Shown here: positions 44,397 through 54,668 of the stretch, one piece after another
How the letters are laid out: every line of letters starts with the position of its first letter
How positions within the stretch are numbered: position 1 is the first letter of the stretch
Origin: Methylocystis parvus OBBP
GTDB lineage: Bacteria > Pseudomonadota > Alphaproteobacteria > Rhizobiales > Beijerinckiaceae
NCBI RefSeq assembly: GCF_027571405.1
Contig: NZ_CP092968.1
Span: 1,426,001 to 1,490,000 of the forward strand
Length of the DNA: 64,000 bases
Direction: 5' to 3'
Translations under genes and position numbers: made by a program
The notes under the pieces: model-generated
Databases searched by the model: none
What the model saw: only the letters and a program-made list of their open reading frames with translations
Told to the model about the DNA's origin: nothing

Positions 44397-45515
44397 TCAG
44401 GCGATCAGCGCTCCGGCCGCGGCCGCGCCGAGCAGGCAGAGATCGTGAAAAGCGAGGGCCGCGCGCGATGGGCGCGCGCCCTCATGGAGCAGCCGCAGCG
44501 CGCCGATATTGACGACGCCCCAGCCGACGCCGATCGCGATCAAACCGGCGGCGACGCCCGCAACCGACGCGCCTGAGTGAACCGCCGTCCATCCGGCGGC
44601 CAAGACGGCGAGGCCCGCGCCCAATGCGGCTGTCGGCGGAAAAAGCTCCGGCCTGCGCGCGGCGAGCGCGGACGGTCCATACATCGACAAGAGATGCCAA
44701 CCCATGGCGCCGCCGATGAAGGCGGGCGTCGCCGCGCAGACGGCGAGAGTCAGCGGCCCGTGCAGCATGCCGGCCGACATGACGGACCAGGCGATCGCGC
44801 CAGCCGTCGTGGCGAGAAGAAAGCGCGCGTCGACGCGACATTTATTAGCGATGGCCGCGCCCGCGATCATATGCGGCATGCGAATGGAGAGCGCGAGCGC
44901 GCCGATATGAAGGCCGGAAGCGAGAAGAAGCGTCGCGCCCGGCGTCGCGGCGAGAGAGACCAAGAAAGGCGCGAACAGCGCCGCGCCCGCGCCGCCGGCG
45001 AGGACCACGAGCCCGTCGCGCGGCGCGCTCTGTGCGGCGATATGGCGATAGAACAGCGCAAAGCCCTGCGCGAGGCCGAGCCAGAAAGCGCCGAGACAGA
45101 GGCCGAAAAAATTGGCTTTTGCAATGGAGAACGCCGCCAGCGCGCCGCCCGCCGCGCCGAGCGACGCGCCGAGCCCGAAGGCCGCGCGCCGTCCGAAACC
45201 ATCGACGAGCAGCGCCGCCGGAAAGCTCGCCAGCGCCGCCCCGACGAGCAGCAGCGCGAATGGCCAACCGACGCGCTCGATCGTCGGCGCCAACAGGCGG
45301 CTCTCCTCCGGCAACACGGTGAGCGCGAGCGCCTGCGCCAGTACGGCGAGGCCAAAGCCCATAGCGAGCGTCAGGCGATTGTCGGTGACGCCGGCGCGCG
45401 GAAGCGAGGCGGGACAGGCGCAGACGATCTGACCGGCGCGCATATCGACGCCGTCATCCCGCGACGCGCCTTTCGCCAGCAGGTCCGCAAATCCACGCTC
45501 CGTCCCAAGGCTCAC
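44397..45515 (-). CDS. ccoA: CcoA-like MFS copper importer
   Basis: 372 residues, about 12 membrane helices after a ~45-residue N-terminal extension containing VCACPA. Two diagnostic motifs are present: M246-x3-M250 (VMSAGML) and H274-x3-M278 (GWHLLSMYG). The 28-residue step from the first Met to the His equals that between Met233 and His261 of Rhodobacter capsulatus CcoA, whose MxxxM and HxxxM pairs are needed for Cu import to cbb3 oxidase. The GTG start overlaps the ccoS stop by 4 bases. It therefore probably supplies copper for the oxidase encoded upstream. Confidence 0.82.
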   Translation of the reverse strand: MSLGTERGFADLLAKGASRDDGVDMRAGQIVCACPASLPRAGVTDNRLTLAMGFGLAVLAQALALTVLPEESRLLAPTIERVGWPFALLLVGAALASFPAALLVDGFGRRAAFGLGASLGAAGGALAAFSIAKANFFGLCLGAFWLGLAQGFALFYRHIAAQSAPRDGLVVLAGGAGAALFAPFLVSLAATPGATLLLASGLHIGALALSIRMPHMIAGAAIANKCRVDARFLLATTAGAIAWSVMSAGMLHGPLTLAVCAATPAFIGGAMGWHLLSMYGPSALAARRPELFPPTAALGAGLAVLAAGWTAVHSGASVAGVAAGLIAIGVGWGVVNIGALRLLHEGARPSRAALAFHDLCLLGAAAAGALIA

Positions 45516-45667
45516 TTATCTTTCTCCACATCGTCATCCATGAGCACGCGATGCGCGGCGCCGTCGAGATCCTCGAACTGGCCGCTTTTGAGCGACCAGA
45601 GGAATGCGGCGAGCGCGCCGAGCCCGAGAAGCAGCGCCAGCGGGATGAGGAACAGAAGGACGGTCAT
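45512..45667 (-). CDS. ccoS: cbb3 oxidase maturation protein CcoS/FixS
   Basis: 51 residues: one hydrophobic helix (LLFLIPLALLLGLGALAAFLW) followed by SLKSGQFEDLDGAAHRVLMDDD, the standard CcoS pattern. Needed for cofactor insertion into cbb3 oxidase. ATGA overlaps join it to ccoI upstream and ccoA downstream; GGAGG precedes the ATG. Confidence 0.95.
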   Translation of the reverse strand: MTVLLFLIPLALLLGLGALAAFLWSLKSGQFEDLDGAAHRVLMDDDVEKDK

Positions 45668-47931
45668 TCCGCGGCCTCCAGTTCAGGGGGCTCGCCCCTC
45701 CCGTAAAGAGACGGCGGCGGTGGGGCGGCCGCGTGAGGATCGGCCTTCGCCGTCGGCGCGCGCCCGGCGCGCAAGGCGTTCAACGTCACGAGAATCGACG
45801 ATCCCGACATCGCCGCCGCCGCGATCAGCGGCGTGAGCCAGCCCGCCATGGCGAGCGGCACGGCGAAGACGTTGTAGATCACCGACAGCGCCAGATTTTC
45901 GCGCATCAGCGCGCGCGATTTGCGGGCGAGATCGAGCGTCGTGACGACCGGCGCGAGGCGCTCGCCGAGAAAGACGGCGTCGGCGGCGGCTTGCGTGATC
46001 TGCGTCGCGTCGATCGGCGAAATCGAAACATGGGCCGAAGCGAGCGCGGGCGCGTCGTTGAGTCCGTCGCCGACCATCAGAACCTTCCGGCCCTCGGCGC
46101 GCAAAGCGTCGAGTCGCGCGACTTTCTCCGCCGGTTTCAAGCCGCCGGACCATTGCTCGACACGAAGCGCGGCGGCGACCCGTTCGACCGCCTCGACGCG
46201 GTCGCCCGAGAGTATTTCGATCGCGAAGCCGCGCGCCTTCAGTTCCGCGATCGTTTCGACCGCATCGCTGCGCAAAGTCTGGCGCACCTTAAAGAGCGCG
46301 GTCGCATCGCCATGCCGGAAAGCGACGAGCGAGACCTCCGCGTCGAATGCGCCAAATTCGGCGGCCTGTCGCTCGAGACCGCAGAAGCGCGCGGCGCCGA
46401 GCCGCGCTTCGACGCCCTCGACCATGGCCGCGACGCCGAGGCCATGGTCCTCGCGCGCCTCCAGCGCCGCCGCATGCGGACGCTGCTGCGCCACGGCGCG
46501 CGCGAGCGGATGGCTGCTGGCGCGGGCGAGCCGCGCCGCGATGTCCATCACCTTCGCGTCAATCTCCGCAGCATTGACGACGCGCGGCTCGGGGGCGGTC
46601 AAGGTGCCCGTCTTGTCGAAGACGATCGTATCGGCTTCCGCCAGACGCTCGATGGCGTCGGCGCTGTTGAGCAAGACGCCTGCGCGAAAGAGCGCGCCGC
46701 TCGCCACGACCTGCACGGCGGGGACGGCCAGCGCCAGCGCGCAGGGGCAGGTGATGATGAGCACGCAGATCGCCGTGATCAGCGCGTCGTGCAGGCTCGC
46801 GCCGCGCCACATCCAGAAAAGCGCGGTGACGAGCGCCGCAAGATGCACCATGGGCGCATAGAGCCGCGAGACGCGATCCGCGAGGCGCACATAGCGCGAG
46901 CGCGCGTTCGTCGCCTTTTCCAGGAGGCGCTCAATGTCGTCGAGCAGCGTCGCGCCATTGGCGGCCTCGACGCGGATCGTGAGCGCGCCGTCGTAATTCA
47001 GGCTCCCGGCATAGACCTGCGCGCCAGCGGCGACGGCGCGCCGCCGCGTCTCGCCCGTAACGAGGCTTTCGTCGAGCTGCGAGGCGCCCGTCGCGACGAC
47101 GCCGTCGACGGGCAAACGTTCGCCGGGCCGCACGAGCACAATGTCGCCGGGCGCGATTTTGGCGAGCGGCGCGAGAGTCTCGCCGCCGTCAGGCGACAGG
47201 CGGCAGGCGAGCGGCGCGCGCAACGCCGCGAGATTGGCCGCGACCGCGCGCGTCTTGCGGCGCATGGCGTGATCGAGAAAGCGGCCGAGCAGCAGGAAGG
47301 ACAGGAGCATGGTCGCGCTGTCGAAATAAGCGTGCTCGGCATGCGTCAGCGTCTCATAGACCGACATTGCGAGCGCGAGCAGCACGCCGAGCGAGATCGG
47401 CACGTCCATGTTCAGTCGCCCGGCGCGCAGCGCCGCAAAGGCGCTCTTGAAGAATGGCTGGCCCGCAAAGGCCGCGGCCGGCAGCGCGATGAGCGCGGAG
47501 ACGCCGTGAAACAGATCGCGCGTCGCCGGATCGATGTCGCCGCCGCCCTCGCCGACCCAGACGCCGACGGACAGCAGCATGATGTTCATCGCCGCAAAAC
47601 CGGCGATGGCGAGGCAGCGCAGCAGCCAGCGCGACGTCTCGATCTCCGCGCGCTCGCTCTCCGCGAGTTCGAAAGGATGAAGCGTATAGCCCATGCGGCG
47701 CAGGCGCTCGAAAGCGGCGGCGAGGTCGAAGCGCGCGTCGCGCCATTCGAGCGCCAGGCGTCTGTCGGCGTAATTGACCCGCGCATGGTCGAGGCCGGGC
47801 AAATCGGCGAGACCCTGCTCGATTTCGCCAATGCAGGCGGCGCAGGTCATGCCGTCGACGGCCGCCTCGAAGCGACAGGCGCCGTCTTTGCCGTGCGTCA
47901 CGAGCGATCCGAAATCGAAAGCGGCGGTCAT
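45664..47931 (-). CDS. ccoI: copper-exporting P1B ATPase CcoI/FixI
   Basis: 755 residues. N-terminal heavy-metal domain with GMTCAACIGEIE, eight membrane helices, CPC motif (IITCPCALALAVP), phosphorylation site DKTGTL, and GDGLNDAPALA. Delivers Cu to the periplasmic side for cbb3 assembly. ATG 47931 was chosen over 47973. The 113 bases before ccoH contain a small REP-like hairpin. Confidence 0.95.
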   Translation of the reverse strand: MTAAFDFGSLVTHGKDGACRFEAAVDGMTCAACIGEIEQGLADLPGLDHARVNYADRRLALEWRDARFDLAAAFERLRRMGYTLHPFELAESERAEIETSRWLLRCLAIAGFAAMNIMLLSVGVWVGEGGGDIDPATRDLFHGVSALIALPAAAFAGQPFFKSAFAALRAGRLNMDVPISLGVLLALAMSVYETLTHAEHAYFDSATMLLSFLLLGRFLDHAMRRKTRAVAANLAALRAPLACRLSPDGGETLAPLAKIAPGDIVLVRPGERLPVDGVVATGASQLDESLVTGETRRRAVAAGAQVYAGSLNYDGALTIRVEAANGATLLDDIERLLEKATNARSRYVRLADRVSRLYAPMVHLAALVTALFWMWRGASLHDALITAICVLIITCPCALALAVPAVQVVASGALFRAGVLLNSADAIERLAEADTIVFDKTGTLTAPEPRVVNAAEIDAKVMDIAARLARASSHPLARAVAQQRPHAAALEAREDHGLGVAAMVEGVEARLGAARFCGLERQAAEFGAFDAEVSLVAFRHGDATALFKVRQTLRSDAVETIAELKARGFAIEILSGDRVEAVERVAAALRVEQWSGGLKPAEKVARLDALRAEGRKVLMVGDGLNDAPALASAHVSISPIDATQITQAAADAVFLGERLAPVVTTLDLARKSRALMRENLALSVIYNVFAVPLAMAGWLTPLIAAAAMSGSSILVTLNALRAGRAPTAKADPHAAAPPPPSLYGRGEPPELEAAE

Positions 47932-48044
47932 GCGCGTTCCCTTTTTAACGCCTCTGTCGCGATAATCGGCCATCTGCCGATGAGCCGTAAACGCCCCTCC
48001 CCTTCACGGGAAGGGATTGTGCGCCCCCGCTCGAGCGCCGCCCT

Positions 48045-48590
48045 TCATTCAACCTCGATGCGACTGCGCGATCGGAACACTTCTTCGCCCCCGCGCGAAG
48101 CGGTGAGAACGAGATCGCGCTGGCCGGCGGGCGCCTTCACCTTGCCGGAGAACCGCCCCGGCGCGGTCTCGACGAGCGTCACGCGCAGATCCTTGGAGAG
48201 GTCGGCCGGCGCGGCGAGCAGCCCGCTCATTTCGACGCCCGTGATCTCCACGCCGTCGGCGTCGCGCGCCGTCACCCGGAATTCCGTTTCGCCGGTCGGC
48301 AGGCGCGTCACGCGCGCCTCGACCCTCCAGTCGCGCGCCGCCTGTTCGCGCGCGCGCGCAATATCCTGATTATAGGCGAGCCCCTTCTCGTAGGGATGTG
48401 GCGTGACTTCGCCCGAGAAAGTTTTGACGGCCTTATAGATCATCACGCCGTTGACGGCGCCGACGCAGAGGAAGAAGCCGACCATCATCGCCAGCACCTT
48501 CCAGCCGTTGAGCGGCTTGCCGCCCGCTTGATAGTCGGAGAAGCGCTCGCTTTCCGGCAGAGGTTTGCGCGTGCTCATGAACATGCTCAT
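48045..48590 (-). CDS. ccoH: cbb3 oxidase assembly protein CcoH/FixH
   Basis: 181 residues. Membrane helix VLAMMVGFFLCVGAVNGVMIY, then NGVMIYKAVKTFSG and YEKGLAYNQDIARAREQ, typical of FixH; the rest is a periplasmic beta domain. GAGGG precedes the first ATG. Nine bases after ccoG. Confidence 0.95.
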   Translation of the reverse strand: MSMFMSTRKPLPESERFSDYQAGGKPLNGWKVLAMMVGFFLCVGAVNGVMIYKAVKTFSGEVTPHPYEKGLAYNQDIARAREQAARDWRVEARVTRLPTGETEFRVTARDADGVEITGVEMSGLLAAPADLSKDLRVTLVETAPGRFSGKVKAPAGQRDLVLTASRGGEEVFRSRSRIEVE

Positions 48591-48599
48591 GTGTTGCCC

Positions 48600-50051
48600 T
48601 CACGGCCAGATGAAGACGTCCTTCACGACGACCGACGCGCCCGTCTCGGCGTCGGTCGCGGTGAAGAGAACGGGGGCCTGCCCCTTGCTGGAGGCCGCGC
48701 CGCGGGTCGAGAGGAGAACGCGCGCTTCGCGCGTTTGATCCGGCCCGACCTCGATCACGACCTTGCCCTTGCTGTCCGGCGCGACGCCCACAACCTCGGT
48801 CTGCGCGCCCGCTAGGCCCGATGCGTCAATGACGAAACGCCGGGTCTCCGGCTTCTTGTTGGCGAAGCGGATCGTATAGCCGTTGCGCGCGCCGCCGTCC
48901 TTGAGGCGCACGGTCAGCGGATTGCGGTCGTGCAGCACGTTCATATACATGTCGCCGCGCGTCGCGAGCGTAATCGACATGAAGCCGCCAATGGCGAGAA
49001 TGAGCGCGGCGTAGAACACGGTCCGGACGCGGAACGTCTTGTAGATCGGCTCCTCGCCGCAGGCCCGCCGCTTGAGATTCATCTCGGTGTCGTAGGCGAT
49101 CAGACGCGTCGGACGATGGATCTTCTCCATGACGCCGTCGCACGCGTCGATGCAGAGGCCGCACTGGATGCAGCCGAGCTGCGCGCCTTTACGGATGTCG
49201 ACGCCCGTTGGACACACCGCGACGCATTGGCCGCAATCGACGCAATCGCCCGAAGGGAGATTGGCGGCGCGCGCGGCCGTCGCCTGCTTTAAGGACATGC
49301 GCGGCTCGCCGCGGTCGCGGCGATAGGTGACGTTCAGCGCATATTCGTCGGTGAGCGCCGCCTGGATGCGCGGCCACGGGCAGGCGTGCAGGCAAAGCTT
49401 CTCGCGCATCACGCCGGCGAAGACGTAAGTGGTGAAGGTGAGAATGCCGATCCAGAGATAGGCCTGGCCGACTCCGGGCTGAAAGGTCGCGAGGTCGTAA
49501 ACCAGCGTCGGCGCGTCGCCGAAATAGAGCACCCAGGCGCCGCCCGTCCACCACGCGATGAGGATCCAGACGAAATGCTTGGCGAGCTTCTTGCGGATCT
49601 TGCCGGCCGTCCAGGGGCCTTCGTCGAGCTTCATGCGGTCGCGGGCGTCACCTTCGATCCAGCGCTCGGCGGTCATGTAGAAATCGGTCCACACGGTCTG
49701 CGGACACATATAGCCGCACCAGATGCGGCCCGCGACGGCGTTCATCAGAAACAATATGAGCGCCGCGAGGATCAGCAGGCCGGTGACGTAATAGACCTCC
49801 TGCGGCCAGATCTCGATGAAGAAGAAGTAGAAGCGCCGATGCGGGAAATCGACGAGCACGGCCTGGCTCGGCGCGTCGGGGCCGCGATGCCAGCGCACGA
49901 AGGGCAGGAAATAGTAGATCGCGAGCGTCGCGAATTGAATGCCCCATTTGATCCGGCGGAATTGTCCGTCGACCTTTTTATTGTAGACCTTGTGCGCGGC
50001 TTCGACGAAGGGTTCGTCGAGAAGCTGGTGTTGGGCGTCTGCGCTGGACAT
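48600..50051 (-). CDS. ccoG: cytochrome c oxidase accessory protein CcoG/FixG
   Basis: 483 residues. Several membrane helices and two [4Fe-4S] ferredoxin motifs in CVDCGQCVAVCPTGVD and CIQCGLCIDACDGVM, plus the N-terminal region RIWCGYMCPQTVWTD. Known CcoG reduces Cu(II) for the assembly pathway. First gene of ccoGHIS; a palindromic repeat separates it from ccoP. Confidence 0.96.
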   Translation of the reverse strand: MSSADAQHQLLDEPFVEAAHKVYNKKVDGQFRRIKWGIQFATLAIYYFLPFVRWHRGPDAPSQAVLVDFPHRRFYFFFIEIWPQEVYYVTGLLILAALILFLMNAVAGRIWCGYMCPQTVWTDFYMTAERWIEGDARDRMKLDEGPWTAGKIRKKLAKHFVWILIAWWTGGAWVLYFGDAPTLVYDLATFQPGVGQAYLWIGILTFTTYVFAGVMREKLCLHACPWPRIQAALTDEYALNVTYRRDRGEPRMSLKQATAARAANLPSGDCVDCGQCVAVCPTGVDIRKGAQLGCIQCGLCIDACDGVMEKIHRPTRLIAYDTEMNLKRRACGEEPIYKTFRVRTVFYAALILAIGGFMSITLATRGDMYMNVLHDRNPLTVRLKDGGARNGYTIRFANKKPETRRFVIDASGLAGAQTEVVGVAPDSKGKVVIEVGPDQTREARVLLSTRGAASSKGQAPVLFTATDAETGASVVVKDVFIWP

Positions 50052-50094
50052 CTGACGAACTCGTTTCCTGCTTTGCGCATCATCGGGCGCGACT

Positions 50095-50206
50095 CCCTCT
50101 CCCGCTCGCGGGAGAGGGTGGCCCCCGCGTCAGCGGGGGTCGGGTGAGGGTCGCCCTCATCCGTCACGCCTTCGGCGCGACACCTTCTCCCGCAAGCGGG
50201 AGAAGG
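50095..50206. repeat. triple palindromic REP-like element between ccoP and ccoG
   Basis: Three hairpins: CCCTCTCCCG/CGGGAGAGGG (50095-50118), GCCCCCGC/GCGGGGGT (50121-50140), CCTTCTCCCGC/GCGGGAGAAGG (50183-50206). This is the same style as the elements at 25.8 and 28.8 kb. In this place it could slow transcription between oxidase and assembly genes or protect the upstream mRNA. Confidence 0.8.
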
Positions 50207-50224
50207 AGAAAGCGACTTTGTCGC

Positions 50225-51115
50225 TTACTGCCCGCCGCCCAGCGAATGCACATAGACGGCGAGCGCCTTGATCGTCGTGTCGTCGAGCCTGTCCTTCCAT
50301 GCCGGCATGACGGCGCCGCCGCCATTGACGATGCGCGCGACGACGCTCGGCTTGTCGGAGCCGTAGAGCCACACCTGATCGTAAAGCGCGGGCGCGCCCA
50401 TCTCGGGATTGCCCTTGCCCTCGACGCCGTGACACGCCGCGCAATTCTCGGCGTAAAGCTTCTCGCCTTCCGGCGTCGGCGCGTCGGAATCGGGCGTCTC
50501 GGCATAGGTGCGCACATGATCGGCGACGATCGAGATTTGCTCGGGCGTCAGAACGCCGTCGCGGCCGAAGGCCGGCATGGCGGAGGCGTGGGTCGCCTTG
50601 TCGGCGTCCCAACGCACGCCATGCTCGATCGTCTGCCTGATGTCGGCGAGCTTGCCGCCCCAGATCCAGTCGTCGTCGTTGAGATTGGCGTAGCCCCTGG
50701 CGCCCTGCCCGCCCGCGCCGTGGCAGGACGCGCAATTCGTCGCGAAAGCGACCTTGCCCACCATGCGCGCCGCCGCGAGAAGTTGCGGATCGGACTCGAT
50801 CATGTCGAGCGGCGCGGCCTTGATCTTGTCGAGCACGGGGCCGCGCGTCGTCTGCAGATCCGCGACTTCGCTCGCAACCTGCGTGCGTGAGTTCCAGGCG
50901 AAGAGGCCCTGCGTTCCGCCGCCGGCCGTCGGCCAGGCCGGATACGCGATCGTGTAGCCGACGCCCCAGATCACCGTGAGCCAGAACGTCCACACCCACC
51001 AGCGCGGCAGCGGCGTGTTCAGCTCCTCGATGCCATCCCATTCATGGCCCGTGGTCGGCACGCCGCTCACCGGGTCGATTCTCGCTTTGCCTTTGTCGAA
51101 CGTGTCGTCAGACAT
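50225..51115 (-). CDS. ccoP: cbb3 oxidase diheme cytochrome c subunit
   Basis: 296 residues. One membrane helix (WWVWTFWLTVIWGVGYTIAY) and two class I haem c sites, CASCHG and CAACHG, with axial Met in MPAFG and MPAW contexts. Donates electrons to CcoO/CcoN. The start at 51115 has GAGAGG nine bases upstream and overlaps ccoQ by 8 bases. Confidence 0.96.
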   Translation of the reverse strand: MSDDTFDKGKARIDPVSGVPTTGHEWDGIEELNTPLPRWWVWTFWLTVIWGVGYTIAYPAWPTAGGGTQGLFAWNSRTQVASEVADLQTTRGPVLDKIKAAPLDMIESDPQLLAAARMVGKVAFATNCASCHGAGGQGARGYANLNDDDWIWGGKLADIRQTIEHGVRWDADKATHASAMPAFGRDGVLTPEQISIVADHVRTYAETPDSDAPTPEGEKLYAENCAACHGVEGKGNPEMGAPALYDQVWLYGSDKPSVVARIVNGGGAVMPAWKDRLDDTTIKALAVYVHSLGGGQ

Positions 51116-51296
51116 CGTCGTCATCCTCTCGGAAGGGAATTTGGGCGTCCTGTTCGAATTGCTTCCGGCGCGACGGCCAGAAGACGTAAGCGACGACGCC
51201 AAGGAAGATCAGGCCGAAGAAGATCAGTCCCCAGAAACCGGCGAAAGATCGCCAGCTTTCATAGACGGAAGCCGCTTCGACCGCTCGAGGGTTCAT
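51108..51296 (-). CDS. ccoQ: cbb3 oxidase subunit CcoQ/FixQ
   Basis: 62 residues, one membrane helix (GLIFFGLIFLGVVAYVFWPS) and an acidic end (REDDDDV), the usual CcoQ form. Lies between ccoO (4-base gap) and ccoP (overlap). It stabilises CcoP in the complex. Confidence 0.94.
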   Translation of the reverse strand: MNPRAVEAASVYESWRSFAGFWGLIFFGLIFLGVVAYVFWPSRRKQFEQDAQIPFREDDDDV

Positions 51297-51300
51297 GAGG

Positions 51301-52053
<753 letters not shown>

Positions 52054-52063
52054 CTTCTTGTCC

Positions 52064-53719
52064 TCACTCGGCGGGCATGGGCGACGCGGCGACGTCCTGC
52101 GCGGGTTCGAGCGCGGGCGAGGCCAGGGTCCGCCAGATGTTGTAGACCATGATCAGCGCGCCGATGACGAAGAGCCCGCCGCCGATGGCGCGGATCACAT
52201 ATTCAGGATGCAGCGCCTCGGTCGTCTCCACGAAGGAATATTCGAGGAAGCCCTGCGGCGTGTAGGCGCGCCACATGAGGCCTTGCATGATGCCGGCGAC
52301 CCACATCGAGGTGATGTAGAAGACGATGCCGATCGTCGAAATCCAGAAGTGCCAGTTCACCAGCTTCAGCGAATAGAGCTTGCGATTGAACACCCAGGGA
52401 ATCAGGCAGTAGAGCGCGCCGAAGGAGACGAAAGCCACCCAGCCGAGCGAGCCCGAATGCACATGGCCGATGCCCCAATCGGTATAGTGGGAGAGCGAGT
52501 TCACCGCCTTCACCGACATCAGCGGGCCCTCGAAGGTCGACATGCCGTAAAAGGCGACCGACACGACGAGCATGCGCAAGACAGGGTCCGTCCGCAGCTT
52601 GTCCCAGGCGCCCGAGAGCGTCATCAGGCCGTTGATCATGCCGCCCCATGAGGGCATCCACAGCACGACCGAGAACACCATGCCGAGCGTTTGCGCCCAA
52701 TCGGGCAACGCGGTGTAATGCAGGTGATGCGGGCCGGCCCAGATATAGAGGAAGATCAGCGACCAGAAATGCACGATGGAAAGCCGGTAGGAATAGATCG
52801 GCCGCCCCGTGCGCTTGGGGATGAAGTAATACATGATGCCGAGGAAGCCGGTGGTCAGGAAGAAGCCCACGGCGTTATGGCCGTACCACCACTGGATCAT
52901 GGCGTCCTGCACGCCGGCCCAGACGATCACCGACTTCGGCGAGAAGATGGAGATCGGAATCTCGGTGTTGTTGCCGAGCACCAGCACCGCGATCGTCACG
53001 ATGAAGGACAGATAGAACCAGTTCGCCACATAGATATGCGGCTCCGTCCGGCGCGCCAGCGTGAAGAGATAGATGAGGAGATACGTCACCCACACGATGA
53101 CGAGCCAGAGGATCGCATACCATTCGGGCTCGGCATATTCATGCCCGCGCGTGACGCCGAGCAGATAGCCGGTGCCCGCGATGAGAATGAAGAAGTTGTA
53201 GCCGAGTATGACGAACCACGGCGCGAGGTCGCCCGCGATGCGGGCGCGGCTCGTGCGCTGCATGACGTAGAAGGACGTCGCCAGCAGCACATTGCCGCCG
53301 AAGGCGAAGATCACCGCCGACGTATGCAGCGGACGGAGGCGCCCGAAATTGATCCAGGGCAGATCGAAATTGAGCGCCGGATAAGCGAGCTCCAGCGCGA
53401 TATAGAGGCCGACGACGAAGCCCGCGACGCCCCAGAACAAAGCGGCGATCGACGCGAATTTGATCGGCCCGTAATTATAGTTGGGCCGTCCGTCGATCGT
53501 CAGCGGGGCGGGCGCGGCGTCTCGCGCGCGATAGCGCAGGAAGATCGCGACGACGGCGCCGATGGAGCCCAGCGTGAAAAGCGCGGCGTGAAAGGCGTAA
53601 GCGGGGGTATAGGCCCTGGTCGCGATGAAGGCGGTCGCGATCGCCAGGGCGACGAAAATGGCGCTCAGCGACTTCTCGCCAAAGGTCATTTGTTTCGCGA
53701 TAAGAGGGGGGCGCTCCAT
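52064..53719 (-). CDS. ccoN: cbb3 oxidase catalytic subunit I
   Basis: 551 residues, about 12-14 helices. Carries haems b and b3 and CuB; the His ligands are visible in [37 protein letters not shown] and [14 protein letters not shown]. High-affinity terminal oxidase for low oxygen. AGAGGAAA precedes the ATG. First gene of ccoNOQP, under an FNR/FixK-type site. Confidence 0.97.
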   Translation of the reverse strand: MERPPLIAKQMTFGEKSLSAIFVALAIATAFIATRAYTPAYAFHAALFTLGSIGAVVAIFLRYRARDAAPAPLTIDGRPNYNYGPIKFASIAALFWGVAGFVVGLYIALELAYPALNFDLPWINFGRLRPLHTSAVIFAFGGNVLLATSFYVMQRTSRARIAGDLAPWFVILGYNFFILIAGTGYLLGVTRGHEYAEPEWYAILWLVIVWVTYLLIYLFTLARRTEPHIYVANWFYLSFIVTIAVLVLGNNTEIPISIFSPKSVIVWAGVQDAMIQWWYGHNAVGFFLTTGFLGIMYYFIPKRTGRPIYSYRLSIVHFWSLIFLYIWAGPHHLHYTALPDWAQTLGMVFSVVLWMPSWGGMINGLMTLSGAWDKLRTDPVLRMLVVSVAFYGMSTFEGPLMSVKAVNSLSHYTDWGIGHVHSGSLGWVAFVSFGALYCLIPWVFNRKLYSLKLVNWHFWISTIGIVFYITSMWVAGIMQGLMWRAYTPQGFLEYSFVETTEALHPEYVIRAIGGGLFVIGALIMVYNIWRTLASPALEPAQDVAASPMPAE

Positions 53720-53858
53720 GACTATTTTCCTCTGGAGGTTTCCGCGGCGTTCTTGCGCATGCGAGACTCTCGGCGACGCCTAGAAAAGCGTGACAAAGTC
53801 TCATTACGCTCAGACTTGAGACACGCTGTGCATTGTACAGCGCAACAACCTCAGGAAT

Positions 53859-53872
53859 TTGACGGGAATCAA
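53859..53872 (-). promoter_or_regulatory. FNR/FixK box for ccoN
   Basis: TTGACGGGAATCAA fits the TTGAY-N4-ATCAA anaerobox, 139 bases before the ccoN ATG. In related Alphaproteobacteria FixK or FnrL binds such sites to switch on fixNOQP at low oxygen. Confidence 0.8.
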
Positions 53873-53904
53873 GAAAGCCGACATTGCGGCGTTTCTGCGC
53901 GCAA

Positions 53905-53918
53905 TTGTCACAGATCAA
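53905..53918 (-). promoter_or_regulatory. degenerate second FNR/FixK half-matched box
   Basis: TTGTCACAGATCAA keeps a perfect ATCAA half; the other half is TTGTC. It is 46 bases upstream of the good box. The rest of 53720-54055 holds no gene I can support. Confidence 0.45.
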
Positions 53919-54055
53919 ATAAATGGAACGCGGATCGCGCTAGGCGCCGCCTGCGTTTGAGTGCGCGTCGCCAAGATTTGCGACGAAGAAGCGACGCGCG
54001 GAAACAGGTCTTCGCGCGATTATGTCGCAGCTTTCCAAAGCGCCGACGCGCGCCT

Positions 54056-54457
54056 TCAGCAGGGATAGAATCGGTGATAGCCGAGAAAAAATCCCAGCGG
54101 TTCACTATGACGCAATCGCGCGAGCGGACGCATGAAGAGCTGTCCGCTGCCGGAATAGGGATAGCCGTAGTCGCAGGTCGGATCGACCGAGGGGACGTCG
54201 CTCGGCGTGGCGTTCGTGAGTTGCGCGGCGGCGGCGTAGAAGCGCCGGCCCTCGAAGCCGACGAGAACCCATTCGCGCCCGTCCTTCAGGACCTCGACCG
54301 AGCCGCCCGGAGCGACGGTGACGATGATCGGACGCCGGGCGCCGGGCTTCGCCCGCAGATCAACCGGTTCGCGCAGCGTCACGATCTGCGCCAGCGCGCC
54401 GCCGATCGGCGCCAAAAGAATGAAAACCGTCGTCAAAACGCGAATGAACCGCCGCAT
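54056..54457 (-). CDS. exported SH3-like domain protein
   Basis: 133 residues. Signal peptide MRRFIRVLTTVFILLAPIGGALAQ, then a bacterial SH3-like domain (LREPVDLRAKPGARRPIIVTVAPGGSVEVLKDGREWVLVGFEGRRFYAAAAQL) and a Gly/Tyr/Phe-rich end. GGGGAG precedes the ATG at 54457. Divergent from the giant exported-protein gene across 211 bases, which must contain both promoters. Peptidoglycan binding is possible but not shown. Confidence 0.8.
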   Translation of the reverse strand: MRRFIRVLTTVFILLAPIGGALAQIVTLREPVDLRAKPGARRPIIVTVAPGGSVEVLKDGREWVLVGFEGRRFYAAAAQLTNATPSDVPSVDPTCDYGYPYSGSGQLFMRPLARLRHSEPLGFFLGYHRFYPC

Positions 54458-54668
54458 ATCGTCTCCCCGGCCGCGCCCGGAATGTGCGCCATCGCAAATT
54501 CTTCCCGCTGAGCCCAATCTAAGGGAAAATCGGATTGTCTCAAATCGGTAGAGGAGCGCGTAAATGTCGGCAAGCCACAAAGAGGCGGATGCGCTCGACT
54601 TTCTCACGAGACGAATCCTATTCTGGTCCGGCGGCCCGCGCGCCGCTCGAACGTTTTACGGTGGCATC

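Noticed and set aside
45733..48369. 878-codon open frame antisense to ccoI/ccoH
   Set aside because: Shadow of GC-rich codons; the minus-strand genes are unmistakable.
50052..50224. CRISPR-like repeats between ccoP and ccoG
   Set aside because: The repeats are palindromes of different lengths without regular spacers, fitting REP elements rather than an array.
53908..54105. 65-codon minus-strand frame upstream of ccoN
   Set aside because: Very basic sequence with no ribosome site, overlapping the SH3-protein gene end; the region reads as a promoter.
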